This document shows positions 47,391 through 61,513 of a stretch of DNA of 64,000 nt, in pieces. Position numbers and translations under genes: made by a program. Location of the stretch: positions 94,375,778 to 94,439,777 of the forward strand of contig OZ007567.1 of the NCBI GenBank assembly GCA_963931925.1. Reading direction: 5' to 3'. Source of the stretch: Onchidella celtica. Taxonomy: Eukaryota; Mollusca; Gastropoda; Systellommatophora; Onchidiidae. The first letter of the stretch is position 1. The number at the start of each line of letters is the position of its first letter. A model generated the notes under the pieces. The model saw only the letters and a list, made by a program, of their open reading frames with translations. It was not told the origin of the DNA and did not search any database.

Positions 47391-50081
47391 TTGTTTAAGC
47401 TGAGAAGCGCGTGAACTACGTTTGTGCATTTGATACGATCTATCCCTCCCCGTCAGTATACAAGTCTCAAATCCGTGGTTATGTTGACTCAGGCGCGAGG
47501 ATTTGATTCACTGTGGTCTCTTGTCACCATACTCTGTCATGATTTATGTCAGCTCATCTGGACAACATCAGACAAATACCATGGCATTATGAGTCTTGAT
47601 CTTAAAATAGTGTCTGATCCTTTACACCCAGTCGTTGAATCTAACATCGAACAGTAAGTTTTTTTTCAAATTATACAGGGAACCTAAACATTCAATGCCC
47701 CATGCTTTCGAACTGCTAGTGTTTTGTGAGTTGTCTCATTAAAAAAAAAATATGTAATTGAATTTTCTATAAATCTTTTATAGACCATTTAGCTTCATCA
47801 CTGAGGCCATGAATATCGCTGTTTTGGTCAATGTTTGTGTGTATGTGTTCCTTCTTTCCCCTATACGTACCGTCCATCCCACTACACCTTCCGTCTGGCA
47901 TGCTGATCAAATCTGTTCATATTCTCTGTGGATCACAAAAAACCAGTGTTCTTCATGGTTACTCAAGCCTCCAGCTTTTCTTGATTGTGCATGCAACATC
48001 TACACTTCAAACCGTTTTGTGTTGTTGTTGTTTTTTTTTGTATACCGGCTTGCGTATTTGATGATGAACGTGGATGAAAAAATGGACGAATATTGTATTG
48101 AAAGGTTAGTCTTTGTGTTTCAGCTGATAATGTTAATGAAGATCGACACTATCTAATTATTACATTTTATATACAAGAACGTTTCTGAGACTAGATCGAT
48201 GCCAGACCTTCTGTCTCCCGAGTAAATGTGGATAATTCATTGAAGCAAAATACATATCTTTTTCTTTACTGAAGCAAATTTGGTGTAGCATTCTCCAAGT
48301 CCACGGCTTAATCAGCCCTGGATTGACCGCTGAACGATATAAGCATGTATTTTAATGCATCAAGGGAAGGGAGAGCACCGCCGAGTCGTTCACCCCCTAG
48401 CTACCATGCTTTTAACTCCATCACTGAATACAATTGTGGGACCTGGCATGGGAAACGGGCTGGAAGAAAACTGTAAAACAGTAATACATTTAACTCCCAC
48501 CTGCCCCTCCACCCCCACCCCCACTGTCAGCAGCTTTTGAGTCCTGCTGGCTTGTCAGTTAAGCAGTGGAGGAGCCGAGGGGTCACCGCTGTAGGCTGTG
48601 CCAGGGGCAATGGTTGGCCGCCTTAATTTGGTCCTTGAGCTTCATCGATAAAAATTTAAAAATAGAGAGCACAATATTGTACAAGCAGTCTGTCTGGTGT
48701 GAATCTCGTTCCTGGAAGTTGAAGAAAGGCTTTACCAGGTTCAGTATAATTTCCCCTCCTTGTAGATTTGGGAAAGACTTCATTAGAGAGGAGATAAATA
48801 CCTTACCTTTTTGGTGGGTAATTGGCTGTAATGGGTGCCATTTGAGGCTAATTACTTAATAATAATGTTCAAGGTGAATCAGTCAGAAATTACACCTTCT
48901 TTTCTACAAAACTGGAATACAAATTATTATGGCAGCAAGAGTTGCTTAAAGGTGACTGCAGTGTGTCATGTGATCATAGATATACATGAAACTGCCATCT
49001 GAGTGGAAACATTCAAAATTATAGCACGGAGAATTGAGACAAGGCAGTATATTTTGAAGTTAAGGCGTTAGTTTTTCAAATATGGTTTTGATGGTATCAA
49101 CACTGATAACGATAAATAGAACTGCCAGTAAGAAACATATTTATGACGACAAAGGGTCATGTAATATACGAATATAATGTACCAACTACGCAGTTGTGAT
49201 ACGGATATCAGCATAGGTATGCACCCAGTTCCAGACCACTGTTGTATATTTTACACCTTTTTTTTCTCTCCCCCGTCGTAAATTCGATGTTGTATTTCCC
49301 AATACATGAACCCCCCCCCCCCCCTTGTTTATTTTTCATAATTTATTGATTGGAAATGATTAACAGAATTATAACATTCTGACCTCTTTCCAGTGTCCAC
49401 ATTTGACACTCGCCCTCAGTGCATGTCTGAATTCTGCCGGTGCCAGGTTTTCTTTGGTCCTCTCCCAAGTCCTCCGTGTCTGTTTGAAACTCAGATTAAT
49501 TTATTTATTCTTCCATTGCAATCCTGCCGATCCCATGCGCCACAGCTTCAGTGAACAAAACGACAGGACTGAATGACGGATTCCTGATTACTCTCTGAAT
49601 GCTGAGTCGGTTTCCCGTGGTTGGCGTGCATAACAACGACAAAGCCATTTTAGACCAAAAAACGCTCCTCCGGGCCATTCAGTATTTAGAATGCCAATTA
49701 TAGTATCAAAGTGGCGACTCTCAGTGGTTATGACAGAACGATTATCGGCTCTTTCTTTGTATGCTCGGCGATTATCGCTATCGTATCAACCATTTGGGAA
49801 AATTATTGTTTTGGATCCCAAGGGCGAGAAGGGAGGGTATAGAATCGGGGTGTAGAGAGATCGCAGTTGTTTTTTGCTGAGATACAACAGGAACCAGTGG
49901 GGAAAGCGCCATCTTCTGGAGACATTGGCTTAACTGGCAGTGGCATGCTGGCTAGGCTAGGAATGCGGCGAAAAGCCAATTAGGAGAGTCAATTACCAAC
50001 AGGCTAATGAGCTTGATTGCGGCCAAATGTAGTTATGGCCAGACGAGTCCATGTAGGGGCGGCGTACTGAACACTCTACAG

Positions 50082-50410
50082 CAGTGCTTCTCAACCTTTT
50101 TGCCCCAGGCCCCACTTCGATTTTTAAAAAAAGAAAACGTGCGCTCCACCATTGTCGGTCAAAGTTACTATTTAAAGACGAAGTGCATATCCGCACAACA
50201 TGTTATACACACAATTCAATGACGTGGGCTGGGGTAGCTCTACCTGATTGGTCTAAAATGTAAGCGCTCTTCTATGAATGAAAAAGATTCATTCACCTTG
50301 TGTGTTCTACGTCATCGAATTGTGCGCACATGTTGTACGGACATGCGCTTCCATATAAAAAGTCTCACGTCCCACCAAAATATTACCACAACCCACCCTG
50401 AGAAATCCTG
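50082..50410. mobile_element. hAT-type MITE with 8-bp target duplication
   Basis: The left terminus is CAGTGCTTCTCAACC and the right terminus, read inversely, is CAGGATTTCTCAGGG. The CAGxGxTTCTCA pattern is typical of hAT elements. CTCTACAG (50074-50081) and CCCTACAG (50411-50418) flank it as an 8-bp duplication with one difference, in the xxCTAxAG style preferred by hAT transposases. Inside, GCGCACATGTTG and CAACATGTTATAC blocks are partly inverted. No transposase frame is present. Confidence 0.8.
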
Positions 50411-50556
50411 CCCTACAGGATGTGAATGATGGGCTTGTTGTGAACACGAAAAAATATGTTTTTGTGTGTGAACAGTTCTTTTGTTCCTTCGTCTGTAGTA
50501 GCATAGACAGCTGACAGAAAGGCAGGCTGGCAGATAGACAGAGGGATGAAAATTAA

Positions 50557-50581
50557 GAGAGAGAGAGAGAGAGAGAGAGGC
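50557..50581. repeat. (GA)n microsatellite
   Basis: Short GA run flanked by GACAGACA-type sequence. Confidence 0.85.
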
Positions 50582-50589
50582 TGGTGGAC

Positions 50590-53500
50590 AGACAGACAGT
50601 AGCTTCATCCGTCGTACGGCTGAATCGTACATGGGAACAAAAGAAATTGCCTGAAGGTCGGTCTGAAATGACGAGCGGTAGAGACAGAAATTAATGACCT
50701 GTAGTAAGCTCAAATCAGTACAGTCTAGACTTTTTTACCTCAGTAATAAGCAAAGTTAGTCCTATTTTAGTAGATGTGAATAAGACATTATGTTCTTTTT
50801 CTGACACTCACGAGAAAACATTGGGAGTTAGATCTTTTGTTTGATAGAGGTATGGTGTAAAGTGTGAACCTGCTAGTAGCATTTTATTTTGTCTTTGGTG
50901 GGTATGTAAGTGTGTAAATCTGTCAGTAGAATCAATTTTATGGTTTGAAAATCTGTCTTGAACTCAGAGCAACGTAAAACCATTCTTGACTCGCACGGCA
51001 ATATGAACAAAGTGTTTCATGAAGTTTACTGAGCCAAGGGCCGAAACACTTGTTTGACTGGAGTCCCCTGGAAATGTCCGGTAGTCTGGCCCAAGAGTTT
51101 CAATTTATTTATGTATTTATTTATTTATTTATTTTATTAGTTATTTCTCAAAAAACCGACCTTTTATTGAGTTTTTTCCTTCAGTGTTGGAGCAAAGGAT
51201 ATCATCACGTTAATATGGTTAGATTTTATAAACCTTCCATTAACCTGCTCACAGCCATGATAAATGTGAGATTCTGGATACCTCCAGTGTTAAGGCCTAA
51301 CTAAAAACAGGCATAGTGATTAGTGGTGGAGACATTTTACCTTTAAGTGCAACGATAGGAGCTCTTGATGGTCGGAACGAGAGAGGTTAATCAGTTGTGT
51401 GAGTGACCTAAGATGACAGTCTAAACAAAACCTGTAAGCAAAATAGTATAATCAGTGAGTAAGTCGGTTTTAACCCACTAATTTGGCGTATTGTTTAGCG
51501 AAAAGAATGGAATTTGTATTGTCTAAGCTGAATCAGCCCATGTCAAGGATGGGAAGGCTCACAAAGCGCGAATAGTATTCTGTCAACATTTGACATTGTG
51601 ACTAATGATTCTCGATCTATAATGTCAACCACATTCTTCGATGGCCTTAGTGTCAGAGAAACAGTCTACTCCCCCGCATCCTGTGGACACTTGGGAATGT
51701 GTTTCAGTAGGTACTTATCATGTTTTCAGATCATCGCACATAACGCTGATTACTCACCTCTCCTCAGAGATCTTTCCCCAAAATTAACATGCCAATCAGT
51801 TCGCCGACCATTTAAGCATTGCATCAGAACAGTCAGCTTGGTAAATGTACGGAAGTAATTGTTACAAATCTGGTACTGGGTGGTAGTGCCCTCTAGCTGT
51901 TATGAAGAGGGTCTTCTCAATGATGGAATTATGACTGCATTTTAAATCGAGAGGTATTTACTACTTACTCTTTCGTACCATGCCACACACTAAGAACAAT
52001 CTGAATAAGTTTCATAAACAGACCTGCAGGGCCACAAATTTAATTACATTAAATTTCCTAACAATTTTGTCTAGATCTATTACATACTAAAAGACAACAT
52101 CAGCAGCATCAAATGAAAATTCAATAATATGTCACTAGAAGTCTTCTCTAGATTCCTATAAGGTTATGATCATTCTGACTCACTAACAATTTAAGTACTA
52201 GTTATATATCTCTCAGATATAGTCTGCCTACTATCTATCAAGCAATATACTAATGTCTCTGGCGACGATGTCATCTCAGCTATTTGTGCCTACCGCTTAT
52301 AATGGATCAAGCTCGTCAATATAAACTGACGTAGTTAAGTCTATTGGATCTACTCTAGGATGGGCTGGCAATCCCCAGCCTCATCCAGACAAATCAATCC
52401 CAATTCACAGATGCATATGCCATACATTCATACTAATGGCAAGTCAATATAAATCTTTGTCTTGCATTCTTGGGTAGCACTCCTAGCATATGCGGCAATC
52501 CTGTCCTACTGGATAAATTATGTTCAGTTCCTCGTTCATTGTTGAATCATCAAAGGACAAACACTTACACTTGGTCCCTGGTATTAGAAAAACCAGGGAA
52601 CAGTAGACAATAGCAGTGGGCATATCTCATTCAAGCATATGGCTTCATCTCAATGTCTATAGTGGACTAGACATGAATCAACAGTCTTATGATTCTTCAG
52701 GCAGAATCGTGCCGACGCCTGCACAGATTGGAATTTTCTGTATGGAGTAATGGACATAGGTATGGCTACACTTTTATACTGTGCAGCCACCTGCAAATTA
52801 CCGTCCAAATCCCTAGATTTGATTGGTGCATCCATGCGAGCTCATCTCGCAGTATTAATATATTCTACGTGGGAGTTGGTCACGGCCTTGTACTAAAAAC
52901 AGACAAGGTCAATTTAAAATGTCAAACAATTACTGAAATCTTTAAACCCTCGTGCTTTCTACATTTTATGTACGAATTTCTGAACGCGACTAAGCGTCTT
53001 AAACTATCTATCCTTATTCACCCCTTCTCTTCCCTTGTAAGTGTTCATCAAAATCACGGGGTCGAGAATTGCACTGTCACTCCTAACTTATCCAATTAGT
53101 CTATCTCGCCCCACTTTCTTTCCATCTCTAAGAAAAAATGTTTCAAAAACAAACTGTTCACGAGGACAGTTCAAGGACAAATTACGCTGGTTATAATCAA
53201 CGAGACCGTGAAAAATCAACTCCTTACAAGTCGTGACCCAGCACGGCATTTATATTACTTAAACCCTGACAGTAATGATGCATTTGTTGCAGATATGTAA
53301 AGTCTTCTTCAGAGATCTTTGATTCATTACCCAGGCAAAAACATTTTCTAGCTAATTAATTAGCGTCAGATGTCTCGCTATTCAGCTGCAGATCGGGTTT
53401 CTTATTCACGCCAATTCTGGTGTAGAAATTACTGATACTAATGATCGTGCGGCAACAGAGAATATAGATCATCAGAGACTGGCCTTGCTCATTCCAATGG

Positions 53501-56500
53501 AATGTTTAGCTGTTTTCCATCTCCAAGCTTTCCCGCAAGCGGGAGACTGTAAAATGTGAACAAAGTGTAATTAGCTAGATCTACTGTTTCAAGTCCCGTC
53601 ATGTCTCACACCAGGACTGGATCACTCGCATCTCTCGGTTCCTGCTCCCAAGGCCACAGCCTTAATGACCATAATTCCTACGGCCATTATCTCTGTAATG
53701 GTCATTGTGTCTGACCAGCTGAGTGGGCTCGAGTGGTATTTTAGAACGAGTAGGATTTACTTTAGATAGGATGGAATTTCCAAGGGATTATAGACACTGA
53801 ATCATGATATGTTGGTCGTCCCGAGTCTTAACACCCTTCTGGATCCTCTCTAGAAGTTTACATCTCATGAGCAAATGAGGAGATTTAACTTAAGATAGAT
53901 CATTGTCAGTGCTGAAACGTTGTCGGCAGATCTTGCTTAACCAAACACTGGTCAGTGAGCTGTCGGTTTTTGGGATGTTCATCTTCATGAAAAGTGTCAG
54001 CAAAGACCATCTTACTTGTAAATGTCTTGTATAATTTCCATGGACACGGGGCAGATAGGAATTCATCTCGTTCAGATATTAGAGTATTGATTACACTGCG
54101 GTGTAATTTACAGGTAATTGTAATCGTGTAGTTTGAATCGAAGTAGAGCATAAGTGGGTCAACAGATTATTTCTTAACATATGCTATTCAAGTAAGTTTG
54201 TAGTGAAAGAGTCCCGAATTTGAAGTTTTGAATTTTTATCATCTTTTGAGACTCGTTTTAACGGAGATTAAGATATATTCATTATGTATGATGCTGACAC
54301 AGTAGTATACAAGTGGATGTTTGATCTATGCAACAGGCAGCATCACTGTGTTAATTTGTGAACCTGAATATGGATATTTCCATCTATGTAGTGTGCAGTT
54401 GCCATGTGGCCATTGGCGTCTCTGGACACATCAGAAATTTGCAAAATAAAATATTAAAGCGGTAGGACTACAGCAACCCCGTTGGCAGAACCGAATGTGG
54501 TCGTGGTTAATAGTTGATACAATATGAGACGAAAAGAGCATAAATACATGTAATGGTCAAGTCAATGCATGCCGTACCGTTAGAAGTGAAAGTCTTTCCA
54601 TCTCCTTATACAGAGTTTGGACAGGTCACAACAACAAATATTGCAGTATTGGCGGATGTTCTATCGGTGTTTGGTAGTTTCACCTGCATAAGATTGCGAC
54701 CCGGTTCCTGCTAAAAATAAGACAGCAGTAAAACCCGATACCTCTGGTGTATCTGGAGACCTGCACTGCAAAAACTGCAGGAACATTCACGCGTAGTCCT
54801 GCTAACAGAGAGTCAGACACTGAAAAATAAAGTGAGATCCTGTGAAGTGTGAAATAGTCTTATTTAGTTGAAGATGGCGTCCCGTGTGAATGAGATCCGT
54901 ATTAAAGTTTGCAAGACAGAAAAATTGATTTAATATACGAAGAGAACTTTATGTAACAGTCCTATGAGCCTGTAATTTGCAGAGGTCTTATACCGTCAGC
55001 TCCTTTGGAAGTCCAAATGGTAACAAGGGTACACGATTTAGAAATGCTCAGAGATACAGATTAATCATCGACAAATCATGAGAGGCTACATTTTATGATG
55101 AAGATGCATTCTTGTAATGACATATGCTCAGGTTGAATATCCTTTGAGAGTCCTTGGCAGCAGTAAGAAGACAAATTTATTCACTTTTCGGTTTTTGTAT
55201 TTTATCATCATGTATCATGCAATGACACTGTACAAGCTGTGTGTTACTGATCGGCTTTTAATTGGCTCACTTCCTGCTAGTTTCCGTATACTGTAGACCT
55301 CATAATTCCTACCTGTTAAAGGTCAAGATTCAGGAAGATTTTAGGGAAGTACAAACACGGAAGACACAGCATCTCATATAATCCACAAATCGGATGTTGA
55401 TTTACTATGGAGATCCCTGTGTGAACTTTATTATTTAGATGTTATTTGTGCTGTATACCTTACTTACCAGCCGCTCAGGGCGGCTTACGGGAATTAAACA
55501 GTTAAAGAAGGAACGAGAAACCAATGATTCCGGCTACAGAAATTTTCTTAAGCTGAACATGATTAGTAACATCTGAGAATCACAATGTTTTTCACTTGTT
55601 CACCAAAATTTCTCTCGCGATTTTGGAATCTTTGGAAAACATCCAAATTTCTTGCTAATAATATTCCTGAGACGTGCTGAAAAGTGTCGCTGCACCGACG
55701 TGAACCTTGTGGCAATTTGATTAGGCTGCAAGATTATGAGTGTTTATATACGTAATGAGAATTAGTGGGGAATGAGAAAGACACAAAGGAAAGTTGCATG
55801 ATGTCAGATTTATATAAAAAAGCCACGAAATAGCACAAACTCGTAGCCGAATGGTTTTTAGAGGAGTTTTAGTGTATTATCCGTGTAAGCGCGAGAGAGT
55901 ATCTTTGGAACAGGCTTAGACTTATAAGTCTTTTTGTCATCACAGGACACAACTTTTTAGTGTCGGCAAGGCAAAGGTTGACCAAACCGGAAAAGCGTTA
56001 CTTTTTTTTTTTTTTTTTGCAATAAAAGACGGTGAAACAGACAGATCATTTGATCGACAATTAGGAAAGACTTGGTCATTACTTGAGTAAAAATTAAAAT
56101 ATGGTGAACTCTATTCTCGGCCACCATCTGTTTGATGCTTATATTTTCAGTTACCATTGAACAAGCTCATATTCTTGCTCATTGTCCCTTTTCTGTTGCT
56201 GTCCGAGTGAACTGTGCAAGAAACGGTCTCCGACGCCTCGCAAAATATTCTGGAAGTTTTTTGTCACACAGTTCCATGGGTTTATTTCCTGTGATCAACA
56301 GCTTACGCTGTCACAGAACATTATTGCATGAATGTATTTCTCCCAGTAGGCTCCAGTCTTTGACGAACACACAAATCTGTCTACCTACACCAAGTGGAGG
56401 AAATGATTTGATAATCCTGAGCTCAGATGAGCGTATCTCAACCGATTATCTCTCTTGCTCCGTTTGTCGGTTTAATTACAATTTGGGAGGAGAAAACGCA

Positions 56501-57510
56501 TCTCTTGTAACTGTTCTGACGAGACATGCGATGCATTTACGATTCTCGGGCAAGTCGGATTGGCAGAAGAATTAAATCGGATTCACCGAGTTTTAGTGTT
56601 TTTGGCATTTATAGAAAGGATATTAGTGGAAATGAAAGTCCAGTTTTATTAATTGTTATTGATTGTAGCAAGAGACGTAAACTTCAAATTTTGTTGTGTG
56701 TGTTTTTTTTTTCATTTTTTTCATTTTCATTTTCTTTTTCTTTGTGTGTGTGTGTGGGGGGGGGGGGGAGATAAAGGACCTCGTGACAAGCTAATTTCAG
56801 AAATGAAACTTCAGGGAGATTTAAGCAACTAAAGTCAACCTTTAGGCATGAATGGGAGAAATGCAATATCGAAACCTTTTATGTTAAAGTAGCCTCGAAG
56901 GATAATATCTTTAATCAAACCATTTGTTGTGCCGTTCTAACAGGTTGGTTTATCCATCGATACCTAAGATTTAGACGTAATCGAGCTTTCTGAATCCGGC
57001 CAGAAATTTCGAGTAACCTTAGTTTTTATTGTTCTATTTTGTTTTTATTTTGCCAGCTTTTCTTTTCCGCCAGATATGAAGTTTTAGGAATAACGATGAA
57101 ACTGTCTTACAGATGGCACATATTCCAAAATGTGGTAGAGATAGATTGATGGATTGGGCGCCATGGCAATCACTTAATTATAATATGCGTTGCTTTTTTT
57201 TTTTTTTTTTCTTTTGTTTTCCACCAAAACGTGGACAAGCAGTTGAAATCTGTGTTATTTTTTGTTTGCCAAACAAAGCAAAATATTAAGCGACGCATGC
57301 TGGCTTTGTAGGTTTATGTTAAAGTTGAAGGTGGATGACATAAATATAAATGTATGTTTTCCTTTGTTGCTCTTTTTTTTTGTTAGAAAAAAAATCCCAC
57401 TTATAGATCTAGGTCATAGTGTATAATGTCATAGAGTTTATTCAAAACTGGTCAGGTGGTGTCCCCTTGTATTTATTTGACTTTGCCAATGTGTCAAACA
57501 TCTCTCCGTG
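50590..57510. other. Non-coding intronic stretch
   Basis: About 7 kb with a TTTA run at 51108-51140, poly-T at 56001-56018, CT/TC-type runs at 56705-56740 ending in a G run at 56756-56768, and poly-T near 57198. No domain-bearing frame, tRNA-like head or inverted-terminus element was recognised. Confidence 0.5.
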
Positions 57511-57522
57511 GTGACAAGGCCA
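57511..57522. repeat. Target-site duplication, left copy (GTGACAAGGCCA)
   Basis: Exactly repeated at 57923-57934 on the other side of the MITE. Confidence 0.85.
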
Positions 57523-57922
57523 CAGACTAATAAATTAACCAGACTGGAAACACAAGCTTCGGGCTGTGTCGTTTTTTTACGGAAGTTAATGAGATGCGGC
57601 CGTATAACCAACGTGGCCGCCGCTCGGGAAATTCCGATTCTAGTTCTATCTGCAGTAGAAATTTCTTTTTATTTGTCAAGATTGGTTGTACACGTATTAA
57701 TAATGCATTATCTTGCCTATCCTTTCATTTTATTGTCTACAGCTGCCTTTTTTTTTATTGTTATAAATGATGACCGTCTGGACTTTTAACGACCGCTGCA
57801 TTGTAGCTATGCTGAAGCGTCGGTCGCAACCGTAAACCTAATGTGGCGGATGGTTCATGACCTTTCGCTGTTTTGTGACGTCACACAATGGGCTCATCCA
57901 GTCTGTGTTATTTATTAGTCTG
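57523..57922. mobile_element. MITE with 26-bp TIRs and exact 12-bp target duplication
   Basis: The left terminus CAGACTAATAAATTAACC and the inverse of the right terminus, CAGACTAATAAATAACAC, agree over about 26 bp with a few mismatches, both then reading CAGACTGGA. GTGACAAGGCCA flanks the 400-bp element exactly on both sides. The interior contains TGTGACGTCACA near 57874-57885 and a frame with no recognised domain. A 12-bp duplication is longer than the 8-11 bp of most cut-and-paste families, so the superfamily is left open. Confidence 0.85.
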
Positions 57923-57934
57923 GTGACAAGGCCA

Positions 57935-60900
57935 AGTTATAATGAATGTGACGCCTGTAAGACTTATCCTTCGGTTATTTATGCACTCCTTGCCCCGCCC
58001 CCTTTTTTTTTCTAAGATATTCTGGACGAGAGGATTTTTACTATCGTTATAATCGTCATTTGTTTTCTTTCACCTGATCAGTTTTTGTATGACACCACAC
58101 AGACTTTTGTTTGAACACTTTCCCTCCCTGCACTGGTAGTTAGTTAACTCTGGAAAATCTATGCACTTGGCAGGTACTCTGTGTTCATATTGTTCCGTTT
58201 ATTGAAAGGAATTGAAATGTCTTTCATGTTCTATTATTTGTGGGCTTGGATTGCTGCTGTTGTTGATGATGTTGTTGTTGTTCCAACTGTTTCTTTTTGG
58301 TGATGTGGTTTGTTCATTATTATGAAAATATGTCAGTATTCATGCGCTGCTTTCCTCTCTGCCATTTTGTCTTTGCGACAGTATGGAGAGATTTACGCCA
58401 CCCTGAGCAAAGCAGCAAAGCGACCTAGCTGTGTTTTGCGCATTTGATATTTCCTCTTCTTTGTCAATTATTTATACAAAATTTCATAATTTTGCTGATA
58501 TGTCAATAGTTAAAATAATAAATTTCATCTCGATTATTTTACTACTGTTAACATTTTTGATAGTCTAAATTAATGTCGTGTTCTTTAGTAATATCGTTTT
58601 CTCCGAGAGTGAAAACTCGCTATTTGTCGTTCTGGTTTCTGATATAAAAATATAAAAAAAACGCATCAAAGCAAAGAAATCCTGTACGGTGGAGTACCGT
58701 ACTTGTCTGAAGTCTTGCTAAGTAGTGACAGGTAGGCATACCTTATCCTAAAGATTCCAAACTTTGCGAGAGACGGGACATTCAAATTGGGTCTTTAAAA
58801 ATCTCTTCAGCTTCTTTTGCGATGGCTTATTCAGTTTATTTTAGCAAACACTCGACTTCAGTGAAAGTTTTAATTAGTCAAAACTGCTAATGATGAAAGG
58901 AGAAGACAAGACGAAAAGTTCCATGCACGTGAAACGATCATGCAGCTGTATGTACGGAATAAAGAGATTCAGTTTCAGGCAATGCTTGTAGAGCTCTGAA
59001 CTTACCACGGCCATCGCGTTCTGGATCATTCCATCACTCACGAAGCAAATGGGGTTTGATGAGCCATGCAGTTCCAGTGACGATTTTGAGGTTTGAAATG
59101 CGGCAAAAAAATAATTCTCGTCCAGAACCTACCGTGCCTCAATATCCCATGTCCCTCAATTGTCCTTCTTTGCTGCTTAACCCTAGTACTATCATAAGAC
59201 AATTAAATTGCCGGTTTTGTTCATCCCTTGACTGCTAGGACCAATCAAATCGTCTTTCCGGAAAAGTATACTTTATGGGGGCTTTCTAGATGAATCATAG
59301 AGCCAAGTACCAAATTTGTATGAGGAAGACATTTGGAACACCCTTGGTGGGACACAGTAACTCTCTCCTGACAGTAATAGGGTTGAGAATGCTGATCTGC
59401 TTATCGCCAACCTTTAATTTATGTTACTGTTTTATATCTAATTTTTCAGCCGTGCGTGATTTTTTAAGTCTTTCTGCAGCCTAGTAGCTTTGGTTGACCT
59501 GCAGCAGATATTATGAAGAGTCCTTCACAGGAGCGTCATTTTGTGGGTTGGAACGTGACCAGGTCTGCGCTGTAAAGAGCATTGCGAGCTGTGAATGTCC
59601 GCTGAGAGCTCTTTGTGTTGTGGATCTACCAGTGACTGGCAGCATAATCTATCCCTCATTAGTGAATCTTTGGTGTGGTAGTGCTAAAACAACAATAAAC
59701 GAGTAGGACTGTTTCACTCCTTGGTAAAAATTAGTGCCCTGTTTACGGTGTTCATTTTCAGAAGTACATAAAGAGTGGGCGATTTTGTCTCCTAGTGGAA
59801 GAAAAACTTTGCTGCGGATATAATAATTTCAAACAATATTTCAGTAGGTCTACAGATGGTAAAGTGTTCTCTTCAATGACATTCATATCATACTATCAAA
59901 TGTGTCCAGAGGCTGGCAGTCAATTGAACATTTTCCTTTAGTCTTTGTTGTGTAGTAGTTTTTGGTGGTGCACTTTCTGTCTCTTCACCGTTTGGCAAAG
60001 TCATCGTCAGTGTTTTCATGTCCCGGTAGTTCCTAGCTGCACTTTTAGTCTGTTTGCTGTTGCTGTCAGTGTTTGGTGATAGTTCATAGTAGGTGCACAT
60101 TTTCTCTCTTCACGTGTGTCACAAACTCGCTCAAATGCAAAAACATTTGCTGACTTTCATTGCCTTAGGTGAGGTAAAACAGGATCTTCTGTTTTGCATT
60201 TGAGTGACAGGGCTACAGCATGGGAATGTGTGGTGTGTCAGTGTACGCAAGTGTCGGTTTGTGAGTGCAAGTGTCAGTCTGTGTCGCTGTTTCCAGCTGA
60301 TGCAAAAGTTGTCCAAGTCACTGCACATAGCTGCTGCATTGCATAGCGAGCACTTAGATGTTTTTTTCTGGGAGTCCAGCGCATTCGTGTATTTGCGATT
60401 TTTATTTATGTATTCCCCATGGTTCTTTCTTTCTTGTGTGGTTTTGTTGACTGATTTTCTTTCTGAATGCTAAAGACTTCAGATCTTTGATCAAGACCTT
60501 TAATCTTGTTTCACAGCTCTTTCTAAAGTGAATGAAAGTCTTTTAAACTGTGTTCATTTCTAAATTCATTGCAACGTGAAATTACGTCTTTAGTAATGTT
60601 TTTTTTTTTTTAGAGTGGTCACATTGTTCCCATTATGTCCTATTTATTGAGGAAATTTCTGACATTAAATAGTCATCAGATGTCGAGAAACTCCAAACGA
60701 AAGACATGAATTAATTTCGCTTTACAGATATAATATTGTATTACATGAGTTATTGACAATGGCATGAACTCGTAAAAAAACATGTAAATAAGTAAATTTC
60801 ATTTCCCTGTGTAAAAGCTGACATCGGGTGTAAATAAGATACATTTATGACATGGTTTTCTAAATTCGGACCAACTACCATTGTACTAATATTCCTTGCC

Positions 60901-61500
60901 AAATAGAGCTAAAATCATGTCAATTCTCAGTTTTCCTGTCAAGCAGTAGTTGAAATCTATAATGTCGAAGGTCTTGGCACCCACTCCGCCACTCCTGTAT
61001 CACGATGAAGATCACCCTTATATAGTATACTCTGCTCAGTTTGTTTCTGGCAGTGTTTTACATTGGTAGATTGACAGAGGAACTTTAGCATTTCGTATGG
61101 TTTGTATTGAAGTGACTAAATTCACGTCATTGAGTTATGGATAACAAACTAATTTCATAACATTCCAGGTGTTATATGAACATTCAAGTATCATTTCTTA
61201 TGTAAGAGATTCTTTCATATTATCTCAGAATGACACAGCTTTTTGCTCATCCTTATCCTGGGTGATGATCATCTTTAATCATTATAATACGTTTCACACA
61301 TTAATTTAACTCTTTCACTTTGAGCGTTCATTAACTTAACCAGGGCCATAATGCAGATGAGACATTAATCTTTGCCAGACATCTCTTCCGTCGTGAACAT
61401 GTCTTAAACTAATTATGTTATACTGTCTTCCAATATCACTATTATTATGCTGTTCTGTGAGAATGGCTGAATACACATTTAAATCTTATTATCTTCTTAA
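57935..61500. other. Non-coding intronic stretch before the last exon
   Basis: Short GTT and T runs (58258-58280, 60600-60612). No repeat family or exon recognised. Confidence 0.55.
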
Positions 61501-61513
61501 TGTATTTTTACAG

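Larger units (their letters stand above)
42467..61513 (+). other. Second part of the long intron (long-tail path)
   Basis: If splicing joins 21702 to 61514 the intron is 39.8 kb and this is its distal half. If the short terminal exon is used, this region is 3' UTR and then intergenic for that transcript. Unlisted stretches (42880-44088, 45800-46260, 46390-47160, 47391-50081, 50590-57510, 57935-61500) contain no defensible exon. The 147-codon frame at 56132-56575 has no motif I recognise. Confidence 0.5.

Noticed and set aside
47809..48156. 115-codon frame with hydrophobic start resembling a signal or membrane segment
   Set aside because: Hydrophobicity comes from T-rich sequence; no second segment, motif or splice structure supports a gene.
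56132..56575. 147-codon forward frame with varied composition
   Set aside because: No recognisable domain, and no supporting initiation or splice context. Chance is the default, though a homology search would be worthwhile.
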